Source: CAYJLW01 sp964370965 (lineage in GTDB: Bacteria > Actinomycetota > Acidimicrobiia > UBA2766). Taken from it: DNA of 25,208 nucleotides. Below the pieces are notes generated by a model that saw only the letters and a list, made by a program, of their open reading frames with translations, searched no databases and was not told where the DNA came from. Shown in pieces: positions 1 through 7,900 of the stretch. The translations under genes were made by a program, and so were the position numbers. Position 1 is the first letter of the stretch. Each line of letters starts with the position of its first letter. Location of the stretch: contig CAYJLW010000059.1 in NCBI GenBank assembly GCA_964370965.1, forward strand, positions 1-25,208, read 5' to 3'.

Positions 1-65
1 ATCCGGGCCCGCCCCCCCCAAACCCCCCGCCCCCCCCCCCCCCCCACTTCGGGTGGTTGGGGCGC
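1..65. repeat. Low-complexity poly-C contig end with small TTCG-loop hairpin
   Basis: The first 45 bases are almost pure C. They are followed by a short hairpin at 44-56 (CCAC, loop TTCGG, GTGG). Read on the minus strand this follows the spoVS stop and is trailed by poly-G, not poly-T, so it is not a canonical intrinsic terminator. The other contig end has the same layout. An assembly or sequencing artefact around an intergenic hairpin is the simplest reading. Confidence 0.6.
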
Positions 66-449
66 CTAGGTCTCCCGGAGGTCGCGGACTGGCGCCTCGT
101 CGAAGAGCCCGGTCTCAGGAACGGAGTCCCGGAGGCGGGGCGCCTCAGGGGCCGCCACGGCCAGGCGCGTCGGGGCCGCCCCGAGCGCCACCCGCTGCAC
201 ACCCAGGCGGATCGCCGTGCGGGCGTCGCCGTCGATCTCGATCTCGGCGAAGTAGGGCGCGCACACCATGTCGAGGTTGTCCTCGACGAGGTACGTGCGC
301 GCGATGGCGAGTGCCTTCACGGCCTGGTTCACAGCGCCGGCGCCGACCACCTGCAACTCGCAGGCGTCGGCCCCGCGCAGGATCCCGGCGATCGCGCCCG
401 CGACACTGTGCGGATTCGACCTCGACGAAACCTTCAGAAGCTGGCTCAA
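66..449 (-). CDS. spoVS: SpoVS-family protein (stage V sporulation protein S homologue)
   Basis: The core matches SpoVS closely: LLKVSSRSNPHSVAGAIAG near the N-terminus, then a GAGAVNQAVKALAIAR helix and a C-terminal EIEIDGDARTAIRL strand. SpoVS is a small Alba-like protein. In Bacillus subtilis it affects stages of spore development; it also occurs in non-sporulating lineages, where its role is unclear. I chose the TTG at 449 because GGAGG lies 4 nt upstream and the product then begins M-S-Q-L-L-K-V-S, like the family. A GTG at 488 would add 13 residues. Bacillus SpoVS is about 86 residues; this one continues for about 40 more after the core (from ALGAAPTRL to the stop), a tail with no recognised motif. 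It lies 184 nt downstream of rny on the same strand, a neighbourhood also seen in Firmicutes (rny-ymdB-spoVS). Confidence 0.88.
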   Translation of the reverse strand: MSQLLKVSSRSNPHSVAGAIAGILRGADACELQVVGAGAVNQAVKALAIARTYLVEDNLDMVCAPYFAEIEIDGDARTAIRLGVQRVALGAAPTRLAVAAPEAPRLRDSVPETGLFDEAPVRDLRET

Positions 450-554
450 CCGGCCTCCACCCAATGCTGAGGGACCGCGTCCACCCACGCTCGGCTACGC
501 AGCATTGCGCGACCCGATCCCCACGAACTCTTTCTCCGATGGCCCCTACCCTTT

Positions 555-570
555 CGGTGGCTCCCCACCG
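555..570. other. Hairpin between rny and spoVS
   Basis: CGGTGG, loop CTCC, CCACCG form a perfect 6-bp stem. On the plus strand it is followed by TTTTCC, which resembles an intrinsic terminator. On the coding (minus) strand it is flanked by AAAA and AAA, so it would not be a normal terminator of rny. It could be a processing or stability structure in an rny-spoVS transcript. The 489-633 stretch is visibly less GC-rich than its surroundings, and I see no convincing promoter in it. Confidence 0.35.
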
Positions 571-633
571 TTTTCCTTCCGGCCACCGTCGGTTTCGGGA
601 ATATCGTCCGATTTCACCTGCCGTTTCTCCGGT

Positions 634-2184
634 TCATCTCGCGTATTCGGTGGTGCGCGACTCACGCACGACGGTGATCCGGATCTGGCCGGGGTACTGG
701 AGTTCGCTCTCGATCGCCTTGGCGACGTCGCGAGCCAGGACCTGGGCGCCGATGTCGTCGACGTCCGACGGGCGCACCATGACCCGCACGTCCCTCCCGG
801 CCTGCATGGCGTACGCCTTCTCGACGCCCGGGAAGGACTCACAGATCCCCTCGAGGCGCTCGAGACGCTTCACGTACGCCTCCAGCGACTCGCGCCGGGC
901 GCCGGGGCGACCACCGGAGACGGCGTCGGCGGCCTGGGTGAGGACTGCCTCGATCGTGCGGGCCTCGACCTCCCCGTGGTGGGCCTCTATGCAGTGGCAG
1001 ACCTCCGGGGACTCCTGTAGGCGACGTGCGACCTCGGCGCCGATCACGGCGTGGCTGCCCTCGACCTCGTGGGAGACGGCCTTGCCGATGTCGTGCAGGA
1101 GCGTCCCCCGCCGGGCCACGTGCCCGTCGATGCCGAGCTCCGCCGCCATGATGCCCGCCACGTGAGCCGATTCCACGAGATGCAACAGGACGGTCTGGCC
1201 GTAGCTGGTACGGAAGCGGAGACGCCCCAACAGGTCGACGAGGTCCGGGTGCATGTCGGTGATCCCGAGGTCCAGGACCGCCCACTCCCCCGCCCTCGTC
1301 ACGTGCTGGGCGAGGTCCCCCCGTGCCTTCTCGTAGGTCTCCTCGATGCGGCTGGGGTGGATACGGCCGTCTGCGACGAGCATCTCCAGCGTGAGCCGGC
1401 CGATCTCGCGCCGCACCGGGTCGAAACAGGACAGCGTCACCGCCCCGGGAGTGTCGTCGATCACGAGGTTCACTCCCGTGACGGCCTCGAAGGACCGGAT
1501 GTTGCGGCCCTCCTTGCCGATGATGCGCCCCTTCATCTCCTCGTTGGGCAGGGACAGGACCGACGCCGTGGCGTCGGCGGCCTCGTCCTGGGCGATCCTC
1601 TGCACGGCGAGGCTCACGATCTTGCGGGCCCGGGCCTCGGCCTCCACGCGGGCCTCGCGCTCGACCTCTCTCACGGTGCGCATGGCGGCGCGCTTGGCGT
1701 CCTCCTCGATCTCGGCGGTCAACGAGTCGCTCGCCTCGGCGGCGGACATGCCGGCGATCTCCTCCATCCGCCTGCGGCCTTGGGCGGCCTGCTCACCCAG
1801 CTCGCGCCGGAGCGCCACGGTCTCCGCCTCGATCTCGGCGAGCTGCACCTCCCGCCGGTCGACGCCCCGCCGGCGGTCCTCCAGCGTCTCCTCGAGCTGG
1901 GCCACACGCTCCTCGATGCGCTCCACGTCGCGGCGGCGACGGTCGAGCTCGGCCTCGGCCCGTTCGCGGGCCTCGGCGAGCGCCCGGGCGGACTCCGCCT
2001 CGAGCTGGGCGCGCATGCGGGCGACGTCGGCCTCGGCCGTGGCGACAAGGGACACAGCCCTCTCCTCGGCCAGTCGCACCCGCCCCGTGCCCGCACGCGC
2101 GGCGAGAACGCGGCCCAGCCAGGTACCCGCCCCCAGCATGGCGACAGCCACGATCACCGCCACGGCGATCAGCCCGGAGGACAT
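634..2184 (-). CDS. rny: Ribonuclease Y
   Basis: This is a membrane-anchored endoribonuclease that starts mRNA decay in many bacteria. All family parts are present in order: one N-terminal membrane helix (residues about 5-29), a long charged coiled coil (about 35-200), a KH RNA-binding domain with GRIIGKEGRNIRSFE (219-233), and an HD phosphohydrolase domain with the metal-binding HDIGK (364-368) and a further AHHGE (401-405). The C-terminal YPGQIRITVVRESR stretch is typical. At 516 residues the length is normal. The ATG at 2184 follows a strong GGGAGGGAG site 6 nt upstream. A sigma70-like promoter lies about 190 nt upstream, giving an unusually long leader. spoVS follows on the same strand. 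The family assignment is secure. Confidence 0.97.
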   Translation of the reverse strand: MSSGLIAVAVIVAVAMLGAGTWLGRVLAARAGTGRVRLAEERAVSLVATAEADVARMRAQLEAESARALAEARERAEAELDRRRRDVERIEERVAQLEETLEDRRRGVDRREVQLAEIEAETVALRRELGEQAAQGRRRMEEIAGMSAAEASDSLTAEIEEDAKRAAMRTVREVEREARVEAEARARKIVSLAVQRIAQDEAADATASVLSLPNEEMKGRIIGKEGRNIRSFEAVTGVNLVIDDTPGAVTLSCFDPVRREIGRLTLEMLVADGRIHPSRIEETYEKARGDLAQHVTRAGEWAVLDLGITDMHPDLVDLLGRLRFRTSYGQTVLLHLVESAHVAGIMAAELGIDGHVARRGTLLHDIGKAVSHEVEGSHAVIGAEVARRLQESPEVCHCIEAHHGEVEARTIEAVLTQAADAVSGGRPGARRESLEAYVKRLERLEGICESFPGVEKAYAMQAGRDVRVMVRPSDVDDIGAQVLARDVAKAIESELQYPGQIRITVVRESRTTEYAR

Positions 2185-2554
2185 GACGTACTCCCTCCCG
2201 GCGGTCGGTCGCCCAGGATCCGCCCGTTGCCCGGCCGATGGCTACGCCTCGGCCGTGACCGGCCTCAGCCCCCGCGACTCCGGCGTGGTGCCGGGGGGGC
2301 TTCCGCCGCCCTTCCAAGCGGAACCGCCGCGTCTCTCTGTTTCTCTGTGATGATCGGACGGGCATCGCCCGTGGGTCGATGGTATGGCACACCCCCCGGC
2401 GGGTCAATGTGCAGTGCCTGCTCACAGGCGGCTGGGCTGGAACCGGCCCCGCACATCGCGAAGGGCGCGGCTCGACGCTTCCGCCTCGGAGCGACCCTGC
2501 GGGCGACGCTGCACGCAGAGACGCCCCGGACCCGGGACATGCCCTGAGGCCCGC
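2185..2554. other. Intergenic region upstream of rny (370 nt), no gene seen
   Basis: This stretch holds the rny promoter and leader. Around 2330-2350 the leader carries an A-rich, unstructured run on the minus strand (CACAGAGAAACAGAGAGAC), unusual in this GC-rich context. No small gene with coding character and no clear intrinsic terminator for the propeller gene was found. Confidence 0.5.
2379..2407 (-). promoter_or_regulatory. Sigma70-like promoter of rny
   Basis: On the minus strand TTGACC (2407-2402) is followed by exactly 17 nt and TACCAT (2384-2379), close to the -35/-10 consensus of the housekeeping sigma factor. Transcription would start near 2371, leaving a leader of about 187 nt before the rny ATG. 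Confidence 0.7.
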
Positions 2555-3091
2555 CTACTCCTCGACCAGACCCTGGACGTGGACGTCGGGGCTGGAACCG
2601 GCCACGGTGGCGCCGTCGTAGCCGATCACGTGGCCGGCGAACGAGCTCGTGCGGATCCGGTAGCGGTCCGACACCGCCCCGTCCACAACGGCCATCTCGT
2701 ACTGGCAGAAGCCGAACACGAAGCCCAACAGGGTGCCGGGCCTTTCCGTGGCGCAGAGCCCGAGGCCCTGCACGTACGCCGCGTCGGGGGCGATGGTGAC
2801 GGCCTTCTTCACCCAGAGGTTGAAGACCGTCTCGCCCTTGGAGACGCCGGGGCCGATCGTGTCGGCGTTGCGGAAGACGTTCTTGCCGCCCCAGAACTCC
2901 CACGACCAGAGGGTGCGCCGGCGCAGGTCCATGTCTGCGAAGGCCCCGTCGAGAGACCCGTCTGCGAGCACGGCGGCCCCCTCGCTCCAGAGGCGCTCCA
3001 GGTGACCGCTGTAGGACGCGGTGTCGCCGTCGACCAGGTCCCACTCGCACGCCACGCCGTCGCCGTCTGCGTCGGCTCCCGGATCTGCACA
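2555..3091 (-). repeat. C-terminal paralogous module, copy 1 (propeller protein)
   Basis: This is the end of the propeller gene, from the Cys of CADPGADADGDG to the stop. It aligns without gaps to the end of the giant gene (4442-4969), with about 60% identity by eye and an invariant core around FCQYEMAVVDG. Each copy has two further conserved cysteines (GLCA and FCQYE). I do not recognise the part after the Excalibur-like loop. Confidence 0.85.
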
Positions 3092-4366
3092 ACCGCCGGG
3101 CACGGAGAGGTCGTAGGCGTAGGCCGATCCCGGATATGCCCAGCTCCCCGTGTTCGTGTTCGGGGCGCCCACGACGAGTGCGCCGGGGTCGGCCGCGACC
3201 GCCCATCCGAACGGATACGCGGTCTCGTTGTCCGACGGCACGAGCTTGCCCGTCTCGCTCCAAGAGCCCCCCGACCCCTCGAACACGTAGGCCGCGCCCG
3301 GGGCGACACCCCAAGCGGGTGCGCCCACGGCGATCCTGTCGGCCGACACCGCCACGGCGGTGCCTGCCCGTCCCTGGAACAGGTGGTCCGACACCGTCAG
3401 CGTCGTCGGCCCACTCCAGGAGCCCCCGGACTCCCGGAAGACGTACGCCGCGCCCTCCTCCCAGACCCCGCCTCCGCTCCACCCGGGGGCACCGACGACC
3501 ACCGTCGCGCCGTCCACGGCCACGCTCCTGCCGAGGCCGGCGTTGGACGCCGCGCCGGGAGCCGTGAGATACGCCAGCTCGCTCCAGGTCCCCTGCGACG
3601 CCCGGAAGACATGCGCCGAGCCCGCCTGGTACACGTAGGCGGGGGCGTCCCCGGGGTGGCCCACGACCACCGTGTCGCCCGAGACCGCCACTGCGGAGCC
3701 GAAGTAGCCCATGGGCACGGGGGAGGCCGCCGTGAGCGTGGCCGTCCTGTCCCAGGACCCCCCGGACTCCTGGAACACGTAGGCCGATCCCGCCGAAGTC
3801 TGGCCGCCGACGGTGACGTCCCTGGCGCCCACGACCAGAGTCCCTCCAGAGAGGGCCACCGAGGCGCCGAACCCGAGGCTGGTGTACGCGTCGGGACCGC
3901 TCAGCCTCGCCGTCTCGCCCCACGAGGCGCCCGACCCCTCGAAGACGTACGCTGCGAAGCTGCTCCACCCCGGAGCACCCACGGCGATCCTGTTCCCCGA
4001 CACCGCTACAGCGCTGCCGAAGTGGCTCCAGACGGCCGGGTCGGACGCCGTGAGCGTGGCGACCTCGCTCCACGAGCCAGCCGCACGGACGAACACGTAG
4101 GCGGCGCCTTCCGACCCGCTGCCCGCCAGCCCGGGAGCCCCGATGACAGCCGTGTCGCCGTCCACCGCCACGGAGTAGCCCACATCCATCTGGCCGGCAA
4201 CGGCGTTCACGGTGAACTTCGTCTCCGCTCCGGCCGGCGACGACAAGAGCAGGGCCGCCCCCACCAGGGCGGCGACGAGAACCGCCAGGGCCCCGGGACG
4301 CCGCAAGCCCACCGTTCCCTCCTCGTGGCGCGTTCCCGGAGGGAATGCTTCGACAACCGCTCCCAT
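2555..4366 (-). CDS. Secreted FG-GAP beta-propeller protein with shared C-terminal module
   Basis: I count seven consecutive repeats of about 50 residues across roughly residues 58-420, each of the form FGxxVAVSGDxxVVGAPG ... GAAYVF ... GSWxExxxLT. This is the FG-GAP/integrin-alpha type, and seven copies fit one closed propeller. A signal peptide (RRPGALAVLVAALVGAALL ... AGA, cleaved before ETK) shows secretion. From about residue 426 the protein changes to an Excalibur-like Cys/Asp motif (DADGDGVACE) and a domain of about 160 residues, also found at the end of the neighbouring giant protein. The ATG at 4366 has GGAGGAGG 6 nt upstream. A GTG at 4312, also with a good site, would give a shorter, more typical signal peptide. 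There is no LPXTG signal or membrane tail. Likely role: extracellular ligand binding or adhesion (inferred). It lies 75 nt after the giant gene and is probably co-transcribed. Confidence 0.85.
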   Translation of the reverse strand: MGAVVEAFPPGTRHEEGTVGLRRPGALAVLVAALVGAALLLSSPAGAETKFTVNAVAGQMDVGYSVAVDGDTAVIGAPGLAGSGSEGAAYVFVRAAGSWSEVATLTASDPAVWSHFGSAVAVSGNRIAVGAPGWSSFAAYVFEGSGASWGETARLSGPDAYTSLGFGASVALSGGTLVVGARDVTVGGQTSAGSAYVFQESGGSWDRTATLTAASPVPMGYFGSAVAVSGDTVVVGHPGDAPAYVYQAGSAHVFRASQGTWSELAYLTAPGAASNAGLGRSVAVDGATVVVGAPGWSGGGVWEEGAAYVFRESGGSWSGPTTLTVSDHLFQGRAGTAVAVSADRIAVGAPAWGVAPGAAYVFEGSGGSWSETGKLVPSDNETAYPFGWAVAADPGALVVGAPNTNTGSWAYPGSAYAYDLSVPGGCADPGADADGDGVACEWDLVDGDTASYSGHLERLWSEGAAVLADGSLDGAFADMDLRRRTLWSWEFWGGKNVFRNADTIGPGVSKGETVFNLWVKKAVTIAPDAAYVQGLGLCATERPGTLLGFVFGFCQYEMAVVDGAVSDRYRIRTSSFAGHVIGYDGATVAGSSPDVHVQGLVEE

Positions 4367-4403
4367 GGACAACCTCCTCCTACAGCCTGATGCGGCAATC
4401 CAA

Positions 4404-4427
4404 CACCACGGCGATGACGCCGCGGTG
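4404..4427 (-). terminator. Hairpin between giant gene and propeller gene (terminator or attenuator candidate)
   Basis: On the minus strand CACCGCGGCG, loop TCAT, CGCCGTGGTG form a 10-bp stem with one G-U pair, starting 14 nt after the giant gene's stop. The following bases (TTGGATTG) are only weakly U-rich, so partial termination or mRNA processing is more likely than full termination. The loop region contains the 8-mer GGCGTCAT that recurs upstream of the giant gene. Confidence 0.5.
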
Positions 4428-4441
4428 ACGATTCCGGCGGG

Positions 4442-4969
4442 TCAGCCCACCTCGACGTTGACGTTCGGGCTCACACCCGGCACGGCGACACCGTCGTAGC
4501 CGACGGTCCTTCCGGCGAACGTCGTCGTACGGATCCGGTAGCGGTCAGACACCGCCCCGTCGACGACGGCCATCTCGTACTGGCAGAAGGCGAACACGAA
4601 CCCGAACAGCGACGAGGCGCTCTCGGCGGCGCAGAGCCCGATCCCGCGCACGTACGCCGCGTTCGCAGCGCTCGCGACCGCCCCGCTCACCCAGAGGCTG
4701 AAGACCGTGTCGCCCTTCGCGAGCCCCGCGCTCATGGCGTCGACGTTGCGGAACACATGCCGACCCGACCAGTACTCCAGGGACCACAGGGCACGCCGTT
4801 GCAGGTTCAGGTCAGCGAACGCCCCGTCCAGGGACTCGTTCGTGAGCACGACGGGCCTCTCGGTCCAGACCCGCGCCAGGCGTTCCCGGTACGGGACCGT
4901 GTCCCCGTCGACGAGGTCGAATCCGCAGGGCACGCCGTCGCCGTCGGCGTCCGCGGCCGGGTCGCCGCA
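4442..4969 (-). repeat. C-terminal paralogous module, copy 2 (giant protein)
   Basis: The module runs from the Cys of CGDPAADADGDGVPC to the stop, 175 residues. It has the same length and order as copy 1 at 2555-3091 apart from a few terminal residues. The best conserved segments are SLDGAFAD, VFRN, GLCA, FCQYEMAVVDG and GYDG. Position at the extreme C-terminus in both secreted proteins suggests a sorting, anchoring or assembly tag (inference). Confidence 0.85.
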
Positions 4970-7900
4970 GGCCCCGCCGCTCGGCGGGCCCACGTCGACG
5001 TCCACGTCGAGGAGGCCGGTGACCCGGTCCTTGGCGCCGTCGGTGTGGGTGGCACCCCGGTCGTCGACGACCGTCACGGTGGCGGGCCACGCCCCTTCAC
5101 CGAAGCCGGACGGGTGCTCGGGGAAGGCGTCCCCGTAGGTCATCTCCGTGGTCGCCCCGGACGTGACGCGATCGACCGTGCCGTCGCCGTCGAAGTCCCA
5201 GCGGTACTCGGAGACCACGCGTCCCTGGTCGACGCGGGACCCGGAGGCGTCGAACGTGAAGAGGGTGCCCACGTCGCCGTCGTCGCCGACGTCCCCTCCT
5301 GCGCGGGGGGTGAAGTCGAGGGCGGCCCTCAGCACGGAGACCGTGTCCAGGTCGACTGCCACACCCCCGATGCGGAGCCGGGCCCAGGCGTTGGGCTCGC
5401 CCGTCGCCGCGTCCACGGCCCGCACCTGAGGCTGCACGGACACCTCGTCGTCGTAGGTGTGGGTCACCTGGGCGCCCGCTACGAGCACGGGGTACTCCCC
5501 GGTACCCGGGTCGGGCGCCACGTCAGTGACGGCGTCGACGCCGTTGTCGCCGTCGAAGTCCCATTCCACCGCTCGCACGCCGCCGGCAGCGGAGACGTCG
5601 GCGGTGAACCTGAACGCCGTGCCCGGAGCGCCGTCGGGAGCGCCGGGGGCGCACTCGCCCGCTGTCTCGTGGCAGGGCGACCACCAGCCCATGACGTTGT
5701 CGGCCACGGCGACGTCGAGGTCGAGGGGCCAGACGCCCCCGGCGAGCTGCGGGGTCCAGTCCGCGAGCTCGCCCCCGTTGACGCCCAGTGTCTTCGCCTG
5801 GGGCCGGTACACCCGGGCTGCCGCGTAGGTGTGCGTGACACGGACGCCGGCAACGGTCGCAGCGGGGGGCTCCACGGCGGTCTCCGCGTCCGCCACGCGG
5901 TCGCCGTCGAAGTCCCAGAGCACCTTGGCGACGGGCTCTTCGGAGCGGGCGTCCACCGTGAACGTGAACTCGGTGCCGGGCTCGCCGTCGGGAGCCCCGA
6001 CGCTGCAGAAGCCCGCGAGGTTGACGCAGGGGGCCCAGCTCAGTGTGATCCCGGGGGTCGTGTCGAGGCTCACGGGCACGCCGGCGACCGCCTTGCGGCC
6101 CCAGCCGCTGGTGTCGCCGCCGACGTCGACGACCCGTACGAGGGGCTGCCAGGACCCGGCCACGCCGTAGCTGTAGGACACGGAGGCCGTGTCGCGGGAG
6201 GGCCGCGTCTCGTATCCGCCGTAGTGGTCGTCCGTGAAGTCGTCGCCGTCGTCCGGGTCCGGGTCCTCGTCGCCGAAGCCGTCGCCGCGCAGGTCCCACT
6301 CGACACGCTCGATGCCGTCCGCGGCGAAGACCTCGGCGGTGAAGTTGAACTCGCTGCCGGGGTCGCCGTCGGGCACTCCGGGAACGCAGAGCGACCCGAA
6401 CACGACATCGCGCCGGCAGGGGTCCCACCACTGCATCTCGGCCAGGACGGAGATGGTGTCGAGGTCCACGGGCACGCCCAGGACGTCCTTGGCGACCCAC
6501 GGCCCGGGGGCGCCCTGGGGGTCCACGGCCCGGACCTGGGGCCGCCACGACCCCTCGCCCCCGTACACGTGCGTGGCGTTCACGCCCGCGACCCGCGATG
6601 GCGCGGCCCCCTCGACGGGTTCCACAGCCTCGGTGACGTCTGCAACGCCGTCGCCGTCGAAGTCCCAATCCACGGACCCGACCCCGTTCTCATGGGCGAC
6701 GTCGGCCGTGAACGTGAACTCCGTGTCGGCGTCCCCGTCCGGGGCACCGGGCCCACAACCCAGCAGGGGCACGGGCTCGTGGCAGGGCGACCACCAGTGC
6801 ATCTCACCGGCGGTGCCGGTCACGTCCAGGTCGACGGGCACGGAGAGGGGACCGAAGGGGACCGTGACACGCGCCCATGCGCTCACGGCTCCGCCCGCGT
6901 CCACGGTGCGCACACCCGGCTGGAACGTCCCGCCGGTGCCGTAGACGTGGCTCGCGGTGACACCCGCGATGCTCGTGCGGGTCCCGTCGTAGGCGACCTC
7001 GACGTCGTGGCCGCCCGCCGGGTCGAAGCCGTCGCCGTCGAAGTCCCACTGCACCCCGGCGACACCGGCGTCGGCCTGGACGTCGGCGCTGAATCGGAAC
7101 TCCGTGTCCGCCTCGCCGTCGGGGCCTCCGACCGCGCACACGCCCAGGGTCTCGTGGCACGGACTCCACCACCCCATGGTCGCCGTGCGCGAGGTGGTGT
7201 CGAGATCGACGCCGAGGTCGTCCCAGCCGCTCAGGGCGCCCCCGACGGTGGCGGCCCGCACCCGCGGTCGCCACGCCCCGGACGTCCCGTAGGCGAAGGG
7301 CAGGCTGGTCACCCTCTCGGCGACGGGCGCGCCGGAGACGGCCGTGACCTGGTCGTCGTCCGCGAGATGCTCGCGCTCGAACCCGTCGCCCCGCAGGTCC
7401 CACCACACCTCGGCGAGCCCGTCGACGGCGGTCACGTCGGCGTGGAAGTTGAACTGCGTGGATGCGCCCCCGTCGGGTGCGCCGGGCGTGCAGAGCCCGA
7501 GGGTCCTGTGGCACGGCGTCCACCAGTCCATCCGGGCGCGTGTGGCCACGACGTCCAGGTCCACGGGGACACCCGCCACGGCGACCGTGGCCCAGGCGCC
7601 CGCCGTCTCGCCTCCGGATCCGTCGCTCGTCACTGCCCGCGCCCGTGGGTGGTAGGCCCCCGGGGACGTGTACGCGTAGGCGGCACTCACACCCGGCACC
7701 GTCTTCGCCGGCACCGGGAGGTCCACCCGGACGTCGTCGGCGTCGCCGCCGCCTGGCTCCGTGTCCCCGAGGGGGTCGAAGACGACCGCCACCACGTCCG
7801 TCGCTGCCCGGGCGTCCACCGTGAACGTGAACTCGGCGCCCACGGCTCCGTCGGGGGAACCGGACGTGCACTGGCCGAGGACGCCGTGACACGGCGACCA

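Noticed and set aside
2185..2554. tRNA or small protein gene in the 370-nt gap upstream of rny
   Set aside because: No cloverleaf or TTCRA arm was found, and the small frames present have no ribosome binding site or recognisable content.
2265..4073. Second long minus-strand frame (about 600 codons) over the propeller gene
   Set aside because: Arg/Gly-rich shadow; the frame of 2555-4366 has the signal peptide, FG-GAP repeats and shared module.
4442..4500. LPXTG or other sortase signal at the end of the giant protein
   Set aside because: The terminal residues (VSPNVNVEVG) have no LPXTG motif, hydrophobic stretch or basic tail.
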